The notes beneath the pieces were generated by a model. The model was not told the DNA's origin. It saw nothing but the letters and a program-made list of their open reading frames with translations, and ran no database searches. 7,317 bases of DNA, taken from positions 1 to 7,317 of the forward strand of contig WTCH01000309.1 of the NCBI GenBank assembly GCA_013138675.1. The letters run 5' to 3'. The translations under genes were made by a program, and so were the position numbers. Below, piece after piece: positions 1 to 5,767 of this stretch. This DNA is from Woeseiaceae bacterium. Lineage in GTDB: Bacteria > Pseudomonadota > Gammaproteobacteria > Steroidobacterales > Woeseiaceae. Each line of letters begins with the position of its first letter. Position 1 is the stretch's first letter.

Positions 1-141
1 CCCGATGACCTTTCACCGGAGGGCATCGCCGCCGTATGGGACGAACTCAATGACGAGAAGGGCATGCGGGAACTGAGCGCCGGATTCGAGCAACCCGGCA
101 AATTTGCAGAACAGGCCGCTCGGATTCCTACTCAACGGTGA
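1..141 (+). CDS. 3' end of an unidentified gene, convergent with glmS
   Basis: The frame is open from the first base of the window to a TGA at 139-141 and gives 46 residues, ending in AARIPTQR. I do not recognise the protein. The visible part is soluble and charged, rich in Asp, Glu, Ala and Gly (for example the stretch LNDEKGMRELSAGFEQPG), with no membrane segment or known motif. The composition looks like real protein, and the frame runs toward glmS on the other strand, overlapping its 3' end by 14 bases (128-141). No hairpin with a T-tract separates the two genes. The start lies outside the window. An open frame of 47 codons can arise by chance, and the minus strand is also open here, so this is a moderate call. 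Sequence to the left of the window would settle it. Confidence 0.45.
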   Translation, partial: PDDLSPEGIAAVWDELNDEKGMRELSAGFEQPGKFAEQAARIPTQR

Positions 142-1960
142 CCGACTTCGCCAGGTTCCTCGGCTGATCAACGTCGGTGCCTCTGAGCACCGCGACGTGA
201 TACGCGAGTAGTTGCAGGGGGACCGTGTATACGATCGGTGCGATGAGTCGGTCTGCATGTGGCATCGTGATGACCGTCATGCCCTCTTCACTCTCGATGC
301 CGGTATCAGCATCTGCAAACACGTACAACTGCCCACCACGAGCACGAACGACCTGCATATTCGACTTCAGCTTGTCGAGCAGTTCGTTGTTGGGTGCGAC
401 GACGACGACAGGCATCTCCTCGTCGATGAGTGCCAACGGCCCGTGCTTGAGTTCGCCGGCGGCGTAAGCCTCGGCATGAATGTAGGAAATTTCTTTCAGC
501 TTGAGGGCGCCTTCCATTGCGATTGGCCACATGGGTCCACGTCCGAGGAAAAGCGTGTGCTGCTTGTCGGCAAATTCCTTCGCCAACTCCTGCAACTGGT
601 CGCTCATCTTCAGCGTTAGATCCGACGCAGCAGCCGCATGGGTGAGGTTCGCAACGAACTCTTTTTCCCGCTCCTCGGACAGGCCACGATGCTTCGCCAT
701 CATCAGCGTAACAATGAGTATGGATAACAACTGTGTTGTAAACGCCTTGGTGCTTGCGACGCCGATTTCGGGCCCCGCCTGCGTCATCATGACGAGATCC
801 GATTCGCGCACCATTGAACTGTGCGCACTGTTGCAGATCGTCAACGAGCCGAGGTAACCCAACTCCTTGGCCCTGCGCAGTGCTTCCAGCGTGTCCGCCG
901 TTTCGCCAGACTGTGACAGCGTTACGAACAATGTGTTTTCCGGTACGACGACGTGGCGGTAGCGGTACTCGCTCGCAATCTCGACCTGGGTCGGCACACC
1001 GGCGATTGATTCGATCCAGTACTTGCCGACGCAGCCTGCGTGATAACTCGTGCCGCAGGCGACAATGTGAATGTGTTCGACCTTGTTGAGTAACTCTTCA
1101 GCCTTCGGCCCGAGCGACTCGGGCAATACCCGTTGGTTCGAAACACGACCGTAAAGCGTATCGGCCAGCGCGCTCGGCTGATCGTGAATTTCCTTGAGCA
1201 TGAAATGATCGTAGGGTGCTTTTTCGGCCGATGCGGTGTCCCACTCTGTCTCATGGACTTCACGAGTGGCTTCGTTGCCTTCGGCATCGACAATGCGTAC
1301 GCCGTCCCGTCGAATCTCGGCCAGGTCTCCTTGCTCGAGGTAAATGAACTTCTGTGTCACCGGCAAGAGTGCGGGCACACCGCTGGCGACGAAGTTCTCG
1401 CCGTCACCAATGCCGATAACGAGCGGACTGGCAACTCGACTTACAACAATTCGGTTGGGGTCTTCGGCGTCGACGACCAACAGCGCGTAGGCGCCTTCGA
1501 ATCGTTTCACCGCTTCGCCAACGGCTTCGACCAGATCCATGCCTTGTTTCAGGTAGTCGTATATGAGGTGCGCGGCGACTTCCGTGTCCGTTTCCGAATC
1601 GAACACATAGCCTTTCTCCAGCATCTCATTCTTGATCGGCTGGAAGTTTTCGATGATGCCGTTGTGAATCACGGCAACGCGGCCGCCGGAGACATGCGGG
1701 TGTGCATTCGCCTCCGTAACCCCACCGTGCGTCGCCCAACGGGTGTGCGCGACGCCGATATTTCCACTCAGCGGCGTTTCTTCGAGCCTCTTATCGAGTT
1801 CGGCAACCTTGCCGACCGTGCGGCACAGGCCAATGGCCTGGTCTGCATCGATAACGGCCACGCCCGCAGAGTCGTAGCCTCGATACTCAAGGCGCCGCAG
1901 ACCCTCAACGAGGGTCGGGACAACATTCCGATCGGCAACTGCGCCGACAATTCCACACAC
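128..1960 (-). CDS. glmS: Glutamine--fructose-6-phosphate aminotransferase (isomerizing)
   Basis: This cytoplasmic enzyme makes glucosamine-6-phosphate from fructose-6-phosphate and glutamine, the first committed step toward UDP-GlcNAc. The 610-residue product is close to E. coli GlmS (609). The N-terminal glutaminase domain (about 1-240) begins MCGIVGAV; Cys2 becomes the catalytic N-terminal nucleophile once Met is removed. It also shows HTRWATHG (72-79) and HNGIIENF (99-106). Two SIS sugar-isomerase domains follow (about 290-425 and 460-595), with SQSGETADT at 349-357 and EGALKLKEISYIHAEAY at 483-499. The C-terminus DQPRNLAKSVTVE matches the E. coli end, including the lysine (605) that binds the sugar. 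The start codon is GTG; the Cys nucleophile fixes this start, and an in-frame stop lies just upstream with no ATG between. The gene lies 87 bases downstream of glmU on the same strand and is probably co-transcribed. I saw no convincing terminator or riboswitch in that gap (1961-2047). Confidence 0.98.
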   Translation of the reverse strand: MCGIVGAVADRNVVPTLVEGLRRLEYRGYDSAGVAVIDADQAIGLCRTVGKVAELDKRLEETPLSGNIGVAHTRWATHGGVTEANAHPHVSGGRVAVIHNGIIENFQPIKNEMLEKGYVFDSETDTEVAAHLIYDYLKQGMDLVEAVGEAVKRFEGAYALLVVDAEDPNRIVVSRVASPLVIGIGDGENFVASGVPALLPVTQKFIYLEQGDLAEIRRDGVRIVDAEGNEATREVHETEWDTASAEKAPYDHFMLKEIHDQPSALADTLYGRVSNQRVLPESLGPKAEELLNKVEHIHIVACGTSYHAGCVGKYWIESIAGVPTQVEIASEYRYRHVVVPENTLFVTLSQSGETADTLEALRRAKELGYLGSLTICNSAHSSMVRESDLVMMTQAGPEIGVASTKAFTTQLLSILIVTLMMAKHRGLSEEREKEFVANLTHAAAASDLTLKMSDQLQELAKEFADKQHTLFLGRGPMWPIAMEGALKLKEISYIHAEAYAAGELKHGPLALIDEEMPVVVVAPNNELLDKLKSNMQVVRARGGQLYVFADADTGIESEEGMTVITMPHADRLIAPIVYTVPLQLLAYHVAVLRGTDVDQPRNLAKSVTVE

Positions 1961-1968
1961 TAGTCTGT

Positions 1969-1976
1969 CTTCCTCT
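1969..1976 (-). promoter_or_regulatory. Ribosome binding site of glmS
   Basis: On the minus strand AGAGGAAG lies 8 bases before the GTG at 1958-1960. This is a good Shine-Dalgarno sequence at normal spacing. Together with the catalytic cysteine it supports GTG as the true start of glmS. Confidence 0.7.
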
Positions 1977-2047
1977 GATTATTCATATCCGAAAGCCTGC
2001 TGTGCTGGCAACGACAATTTTCCTGCTCATGGCTGTATTTGAGACCT

Positions 2048-3409
2048 TCATGTTTCCTTGCTCGGCTTCTTCCAGCCCTTGATTGTTACCTGCTTGGTTC
2101 GCCCTAAGGTCAGTTGACCATCGGGTGCCGGTTTCGTAATCGTCGAGCCTGCACCAATCGTTGCACCCTCACCAATTTCGAGTGGTGCGACGAGGTTCAC
2201 GCCGGAACCGATAAATACATTGTTGCCGATCCTGGTCTTGTGTTTGTTGGCGCCATCGTAATTACACGTGATTGTGCCTGCCCCAACGTTGACGCCAGTC
2301 CCAACTTCAGTATCGCCGATGTAGGTCAGGTGATTGACCTTGCTGCCGTCGGCAATCGTACTTTTCTTCACTTCGACGAAATTGCCCACTTTGACGTTGT
2401 TCGCGAGCTCAGTGCCAGGCCGCAAGCGGGCAAATGGCCCGATCTCGCAGCTGTCACCCGTGGTCGCTCCCTCAATATGGCAATTCGGGTGAATGACGGT
2501 ATTGCTGCCGAGTTGGCTATCCCGGATCAGGTTGTTCGATTCGACGATGGTTCCATCGCCAAGGGAAACGTCGCCCTCAAACACGGCATTCACATCAATA
2601 AAGACGTCTTTACCGCATTCGAGCTTGCCGCGAATGTCCACGCGGGCCGGGTCCGCGAAACCGACGCCCTGAGCCATTAATTCGTCGACTAGCCGTGCCT
2701 GTAGTGCACGCTCGGCTTCAGCCAACTGCTTTTTGTCGTTGATGCCCATTACCTCTGTCCCGTTGTCGGCCTTGATGCCCTTGACGTTGATGCCCTCTGC
2801 GACGGCCATGGCCACCACGTCGGTCAAATAATACTCGCCCTGTGCGTTGTCGTTGCCCAGGTCATTGAGCCAGGACCGTAGTTTACCGCCGGGGCACACC
2901 ATGACCCCGGTGTTGATCTCTGCGATAGCCCGCTCTGCATCGGTCGCGTCTTTTTGCTCAACAATGCCGGTAACCTCGTCGCCGTCACGAACAATGCGCC
3001 CATAGCCCGTGGGGTCGTCCAACTCCACGCTGAGAATCGCGACATCGTCCGGACCTGTTTGCTTGAGCAGCCGAAATAGTGTGCCGGGCGTCAGTAGCGG
3101 CACATCCCCAAACAGGATCAGGACCTGATTCTCGTCCGGTGTGTCCGACATTGCCTGCTGTACTGCGTGTCCGGTGCCGAGCTGCTTCGCTTGCAAAGCC
3201 CAACGCAGCGTGTCATCGCCGATCGCTTCCGGAACCACCTCACCCCCATGGCCGTAGACCACGCAAATGTCAGCGGCAGCTATTTCCCCTACGGTTGCGA
3301 GTACGTGTGACAGCAGCGGCCGGCCGGCCAGTCGCTGTAGCACCTTGGGCAGGTCGGAACGCATTCGCGTGCCCTGGCCTGCGGCTAAGATTATTACGCT
3401 GAGACTCAA
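2048..3409 (-). CDS. glmU: Bifunctional UDP-N-acetylglucosamine pyrophosphorylase / glucosamine-1-phosphate N-acetyltransferase
   Basis: This cytoplasmic trimer acetylates glucosamine-1-phosphate with acetyl-CoA and then transfers UMP from UTP to give UDP-GlcNAc for peptidoglycan and LPS. The 453-residue length is normal. The N-terminal uridyltransferase domain (about 1-228) shows LAAGQGTRMRS (8-18) with PKVL (21-24), QLGTGHAV (76-83) and FGDVPLL (100-106, with the metal-binding Asp102). From about 250 on, repeated hexapeptides form a left-handed beta-helix acetyltransferase domain, with RLRPGTEL (328-335), VEVKKS (345-350), SKVNHLTYIGD (356-366; His360 matches the catalytic base) and GAGTITCNYDGANKHKT (376-392). 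The start is TTG at 3407-3409, giving MSLSVIILAAG, which lines up with the family N-terminus; the frame continues upstream without an ATG. In many gammaproteobacteria glmU directly follows atpC; here about 1.9 kb separates them. glmS lies 87 bases downstream. Confidence 0.98.
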   Translation of the reverse strand: MSLSVIILAAGQGTRMRSDLPKVLQRLAGRPLLSHVLATVGEIAAADICVVYGHGGEVVPEAIGDDTLRWALQAKQLGTGHAVQQAMSDTPDENQVLILFGDVPLLTPGTLFRLLKQTGPDDVAILSVELDDPTGYGRIVRDGDEVTGIVEQKDATDAERAIAEINTGVMVCPGGKLRSWLNDLGNDNAQGEYYLTDVVAMAVAEGINVKGIKADNGTEVMGINDKKQLAEAERALQARLVDELMAQGVGFADPARVDIRGKLECGKDVFIDVNAVFEGDVSLGDGTIVESNNLIRDSQLGSNTVIHPNCHIEGATTGDSCEIGPFARLRPGTELANNVKVGNFVEVKKSTIADGSKVNHLTYIGDTEVGTGVNVGAGTITCNYDGANKHKTRIGNNVFIGSGVNLVAPLEIGEGATIGAGSTITKPAPDGQLTLGRTKQVTIKGWKKPSKET

Positions 3410-3412
3410 GAA

Positions 3413-3421
3413 TCCCTTCCC
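3413..3421 (-). promoter_or_regulatory. Ribosome binding site of glmU
   Basis: The minus strand reads GGGAAGGGA, ending three bases before the TTG start; the GGGAAG part is 6 bases away. This purine-rich site supports initiation at the rare TTG codon, where no ATG is available. Confidence 0.55.
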
Positions 3422-3434
3422 TGTCGTTGAACCA

Positions 3435-3457
3435 GTCGCGGCTGAAGCCGCTCCTAC
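3435..3457 (+). repeat. REP-like palindromic element, copy 1 (upstream of glmU)
   Basis: The 23-base unit starts GTCGCGGCTGAAGCCGC and ends TCCTAC. Its centre, GCGGCTGAAGCCGC, can fold into a short GC-rich hairpin. It differs at one base from the copy at 5218-5240 and has the same orientation. The type (GTAGGAGCGGCTT...AGCCGCGAC on the other strand) is the well-known intergenic REP class of Pseudomonas and relatives, usually mobilised by REP-associated tyrosine transposases; none is encoded here. It lies between the divergent starts of glmU and the symporter, only 26 bases before the glmU TTG, so it would be in the glmU 5' leader if the promoter lies further upstream. Confidence 0.85.
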
Positions 3458-3531
3458 ATCTGATTGACGCAGAATGATACCCCAAGACTCGTGGCGCAGG
3501 GGTGCGGCGAATATGGCAAACAGTGCTAGTC

Positions 3532-3545
3532 TTGCCGTTCGGCAA
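3532..3545. promoter_or_regulatory. Perfect palindrome in the symporter leader, possible operator
   Basis: TTGCCGTTCGGCAA has two perfect 6-base arms around a TT centre and lies 17 bases before the symporter ATG. Its position between the divergent starts of glmU and the symporter gene suits a repressor site or a small mRNA hairpin. No T-tract follows on either strand, so it does not look like a terminator. A second GGCAA at 3515-3519 could pair with its left arm. The regulatory role is inferred from symmetry and position only. Confidence 0.3.
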
Positions 3546-3562
3546 AATAAGAAGAAGACCCT

Positions 3563-5014
3563 ATGTCGACAGAGAACATCATCTTTACCGGCGTAGCCCT
3601 GTACATGCTCGGCATGCTCGGTGTTGGCTACTACGCCTCGACAAAAGCCCGCTCGGTGTCCGAGTTCATGGTTGCCGGACGCGGCCTGTCGCTGCCGGTC
3701 TGCTCAATGACCGTCATGGCCACCTGGTTTGGTGGTGCCATGATGCTGGGCGGGGCCGGCGCAGCCTTCGATCACGGCATGCTTGGCGTGATTGCGGACC
3801 CCTGGGGCGGCGCGCTTGCGCTGTTCCTGATTGGTCTGTTCTTTGCCCGACTGTTCCGACGCATGCGCATCATTACGGTCGCCGATTTCATGGAGCAGCG
3901 CTTCGGCAAGATTGCCGGGGTTGGCATTACGGTTACGACGGTCGTTTCCAATATCATGTGGGTGGCGGGCACGCTCGTAGCCTTCGGCGTGATATTCGAT
4001 TCCCTGACGAGCATTCCGTTCGAGGCGGGCATTATCATCGGTGCGGTTATCGTGTTCACGTACACGATGCTCGGCGGCATGTGGGCCGTGGCGATGACCG
4101 ACTTCGTGCAGATGATCATTATCATCGTCGGATTGATCATCCTGATGACCATTGTACTGATCGATGTCGGTGGCTGGGGCGCTATAGCACCGCAGTTACC
4201 TGAAACGACGTTTCGGATGGTGCCGCTTGAACACACCGGTGAAGAGTGGCTCAACTATTTCCGCGCCTGGACCATCATAGGCCTCGTCGATATTTCGGCA
4301 CAGTCCTTGTTCCAACGCATTGCCGCCGCAAAGAATGAGCGTGTCGCGCAGTACTCTTTCTATGTTGGCGGCGCCGGCTACCTGATATTCGGCATGGTCG
4401 CGGTCTTTCTCGGCATTATCGGCAGCGTCATCATGCCGGACGTCGCCAACTCCGAGTTTATTGTCCCCGAACTGGCCAAGGCTCACCTGCACCCCATCGC
4501 CATTGCCATTTTTGTCGGCGCAATGCTCGCGGCCATTATGAGTTCGGCCGACAGTGCATTGCTGGCAGCATCGAGCATCGTTGCGAGAAACGCGTTGCCG
4601 TACGTCAGGCGCGATCCGTCGCCGCGGCTGACCTTGCTGATCACGCGCCTGGCGATCCCGTTCTTTGGTGGCATCGCCTTATTGATCGCGCTACGCATTC
4701 AGGTTGTGTTCGATCTGATGGTCGATGCAAACATCCTGGGGCTCGCCGTTATCATCGTGCCGTTCATCCTCGGCGTGTGGTGGAAGAAGGCTAATCGTGC
4801 CGGCGCATTGTCAGGCATGGCCGCAGGACTCGTGACATGGCTGACAACGATGGCGCTCTGGCCCGACTTGCCGGCGGATTTTATGGGACTCGCCGCGTCG
4901 TTGATTGTGATGCTCGTCGTGACACCACTGACGCAAGAGATTGATCCACCGCGCGAGCTGCACGACGAGGAAGGCAACCCGATTGAGATGGGAGATCGTC
5001 TCGGGACGCTGTAG
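3563..5014 (+). CDS. Sodium:solute symporter (SSS / SLC5 family), substrate unknown
   Basis: This inner-membrane protein should couple sodium influx to uptake of a small solute. The 483 residues are mostly hydrophobic, with about 12-13 likely membrane helices. The N-terminal helix (5-23) runs into STKARSVSEFMVAGRGLS, the typical SSS loop. GGMWAVAMTDFVQ (171-183) matches the first family signature. FQRIAAAKNERVAQ (250-263) is the usual cytoplasmic loop, and SSADSALLAASSIVARN (327-343) is the helix carrying the conserved Ser residues of the second sodium site. MATWFGG (52-58) and the SSADS segment recall the choline transporter branch (SLC5A7-like) more than PutP, but this is from memory and the substrate is not established. 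The charged tail (about 456-483) is cytoplasmic. A weak GAAGAAG purine stretch precedes the ATG. The gene runs against its neighbours, diverging from glmU and converging on atpC, and is flanked by REP-like elements. Confidence 0.93.
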   Translation: MSTENIIFTGVALYMLGMLGVGYYASTKARSVSEFMVAGRGLSLPVCSMTVMATWFGGAMMLGGAGAAFDHGMLGVIADPWGGALALFLIGLFFARLFRRMRIITVADFMEQRFGKIAGVGITVTTVVSNIMWVAGTLVAFGVIFDSLTSIPFEAGIIIGAVIVFTYTMLGGMWAVAMTDFVQMIIIIVGLIILMTIVLIDVGGWGAIAPQLPETTFRMVPLEHTGEEWLNYFRAWTIIGLVDISAQSLFQRIAAAKNERVAQYSFYVGGAGYLIFGMVAVFLGIIGSVIMPDVANSEFIVPELAKAHLHPIAIAIFVGAMLAAIMSSADSALLAASSIVARNALPYVRRDPSPRLTLLITRLAIPFFGGIALLIALRIQVVFDLMVDANILGLAVIIVPFILGVWWKKANRAGALSGMAAGLVTWLTTMALWPDLPADFMGLAASLIVMLVVTPLTQEIDPPRELHDEEGNPIEMGDRLGTL

Positions 5015-5015
5015 A

Positions 5016-5207
5016 TGTCTCTATTCAACGAGCTCCTTCGCCAGGCGCATAGGTCGGTTCGATACCGCGATACAGTTGAAGCAGCTAGCCGCAGAGAGAA
5101 ATCCCGAGTGTTCTACCTGTGATCAATCCTGGCTTTTCTTGCTGGAAGCCGGGCGCTGCGAAGAGGCCTTCGCCGCGATCGAATTCAACCCTGCATTGCC
5201 TGACTAG
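5016..5207 (+). pseudogene. Remnant of a TPR-repeat protein (C-terminal fragment)
   Basis: Just after the symporter stop, in another frame, the sequence is open to a TAG at 5205-5207. From about 5043 it reads RRIGRFDTAIQLKQLAAERN followed by PEC, which fits the second half of a TPR repeat (G-R-F-x-x-A-I ... A-x-x-x-N-P). WLFLLEAGRCEEAFAAIEFN (about 5133-5192) then looks like the following repeat. No start codon or ribosome site of its own is visible: the only in-frame ATG is at 4941, inside the symporter gene, and the ATG at 5015 is in a different frame and stops at 5122. The best reading is the 3' end of a larger gene whose front was lost, perhaps when the symporter segment arrived. Alternatives are a chance open frame or a small translated peptide. 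Confidence 0.4.
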
Positions 5208-5220
5208 TCATAGACTAGTC
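5202..5220. repeat. Tandem 8-base palindrome
   Basis: GACTAGTCATAGACTAGTC consists of two copies of the self-complementary octamer GACTAGTC separated by ATA, a period of 11 bases. The first copy contains the stop codon of the TPR fragment, and the last three bases are the start of the REP-like element at 5218. It may be a local duplication made when the element inserted, or a binding site with one-turn spacing; neither is shown. Confidence 0.4.
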
Positions 5221-5240
5221 GCGGCTAAAGCCGCTCCTAC
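5218..5240 (+). repeat. REP-like palindromic element, copy 2
   Basis: The unit starts GTCGCGGCTAAAGCCGC and ends TCCTAC. It differs from copy 1 (3435-3457) at one base and has the same orientation, so the two form direct repeats that bracket the symporter and the TPR fragment. It also faces the inverted copy 3 across a 30-base gap counted between the 23-base cores. Confidence 0.88.
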
Positions 5241-5257
5241 AGTGCAGATCAAGAGCT

Positions 5258-5293
5258 GTATGAGCGGCTTGTGGGAGCGGCTTTAGCCGCGAC
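5258..5293 (-). repeat. REP-like palindromic element, copy 3 (extended 36-base form)
   Basis: Read on the minus strand it begins with the 17-base core GTCGCGGCTAAAGCCGC, continues TCCCAC, and then has a second partial unit AAGCCGCTCATAC. This two-part form of 36 bases differs at three positions from copy 4 (5732-5767), so the second part is a shared component of the element and not local noise. It is the only one of the four copies in this orientation. Confidence 0.82.
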
Positions 5294-5296
5294 GGG

Positions 5297-5713
5297 TCAG
5301 CGGTTACCTTTGAGCTTCTGCGCAGCACGGTATCGTGCGCGAGCTTCAGTCAACTCCAGCTGCGCGCGGCTGATATCCGTTTTTTCTGATGCGCCTTTGA
5401 GCGCCTCTTCAGCTTCCTGCTGTGCAGCTAGTGCGGCGGCTTCGTCGAGTTGGTCGCCACGCAAGGCTGTGTCGGCAAGTATCGTTACCGAATGCGGCTG
5501 TACTTCGAGCATGCCGCCGGTGATGTAGAAAGACTCTTCCTCACCTTCTTCGTTCTGCACCCGAACTTCGCCCGGCTTCAATGCCGTCAATAATGGTGCA
5601 TGGCGAGGTGCGATACCCACCTCACCCATTTTTGCAGGCGCGAAAACCATCGTGGCACTGCCCGAATAGATTTCGCCCTCTGCGGATACGATGTCGACGA
5701 GAATTGTTGCCAT
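5297..5713 (-). CDS. atpC: F1F0 ATP synthase subunit epsilon
   Basis: Epsilon is part of the rotating central stalk of F1 on the cytoplasmic face. It connects gamma to the c-ring and inhibits ATP hydrolysis through its C-terminal helices. The 138 residues match the usual proteobacterial length. The N-terminal beta-sandwich (about 1-86) begins ATILVDIVSAEGEIYSG and contains the family stretch GEVGIAPRHAPLLTALKPG (30-48) and FYITGGMLEVQPHSVTILAD (62-81). The C-terminal helical hairpin (about 88-136) is rich in Ala, Glu and Arg. The start is an ATG at 5711-5713 with a weak purine stretch (AAGAAGAGA) upstream. It is the last gene of the atp operon here, 50 bases after atpD. A REP-like element fills much of that gap and may separate its expression from that of atpD. 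The stop lies 3 bases from the inverted REP pair. Confidence 0.97.
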   Translation of the reverse strand: MATILVDIVSAEGEIYSGSATMVFAPAKMGEVGIAPRHAPLLTALKPGEVRVQNEEGEEESFYITGGMLEVQPHSVTILADTALRGDQLDEAAALAAQQEAEEALKGASEKTDISRAQLELTEARARYRAAQKLKGNR

Positions 5714-5731
5714 TACTTAAGTCTCTTCTTT

Positions 5732-5767
5732 GTCGCGGCTAAAGCCGCCCCTACAAGCCGCTCCTAC
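5732..5767 (+). repeat. REP-like palindromic element, copy 4, within the atp operon
   Basis: The plus strand begins GTCGCGGCTAAAGCCGC, continues CCCTAC, and ends with the partial unit AAGCCGCTCCTAC. It lies between atpD and atpC and overlaps the end of atpD: the TAG stop (5764-5766) is the TAG of the element's GTAGGAGCGG end. In the operon mRNA, GCGGCTTTAGCCGC can form a GC-rich hairpin just after atpD and 18 bases before the atpC start. REP hairpins between genes of an operon are known to protect the upstream message (malE-malF is the classic case). The same could raise atpD over atpC here, in line with three beta per epsilon, but this is inference. Confidence 0.85.

Larger units (their letters stand above)
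5218..5293. terminator. Inverted REP pair, possible bidirectional transcription barrier
   Basis: The 23-base arms at 5218-5240 and 5271-5293 are reverse complements with one mismatch and are separated by 30 bases. RNA from either strand could form a long GC-rich stem, or each arm its own small hairpin. The pair lies between the converging symporter and atpC genes and ends 3 bases before the atpC stop codon. No T-tract follows either arm, so this is not a classic intrinsic terminator. Paired REP elements of this kind are known to act as 3' mRNA stabilisers or termination aids; a role here is inferred. Confidence 0.4.

Noticed and set aside
1133..1963. Plus-strand open frame of 276 codons opposite glmS
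   Set aside because: It lies wholly within glmS, whose protein is recognised from end to end. The antisense product shows no family motif and follows from the codon use of glmS.
1961..2047. Possible glmS ribozyme or other leader RNA between glmU and glmS
   Set aside because: The gap is only 87 bases, too short for a glmS ribozyme, which is known mainly from Gram-positive bacteria. I saw no conserved core or strong hairpin.
2114..2680. Plus-strand open frame of 188 codons opposite glmU
   Set aside because: It is antisense to the repetitive beta-helix domain of glmU; the product has no recognisable motif.
3464..3469. TTGACG on the plus strand as a -35 box for the symporter
   Set aside because: No -10-like hexamer is found at 16-18 bases downstream.
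3474..3479. TATCAT on the minus strand as a -10 box for glmU
   Set aside because: It fits five of six consensus bases, but no acceptable -35 hexamer lies 16-18 bases upstream, so no promoter is called.
3502..4203. Plus-strand open frame of 233 codons overlapping the start of the symporter gene
   Set aside because: The product is rich in Arg, His and Cys, typical of a shifted frame of a membrane protein gene. The symporter frame is clearly the coding one.
5015..5122. Short ATG frame directly after the symporter stop
   Set aside because: It has 35 codons, no ribosome site of its own and no recognisable motif; the overlapping TPR-like frame is the more protein-like one.
3435..5767. Repeated units as a CRISPR array
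   Set aside because: The four copies are scattered in both orientations with irregular spacing and lie outside or at the edge of genes, as REP elements do; there is no regular repeat-spacer structure.
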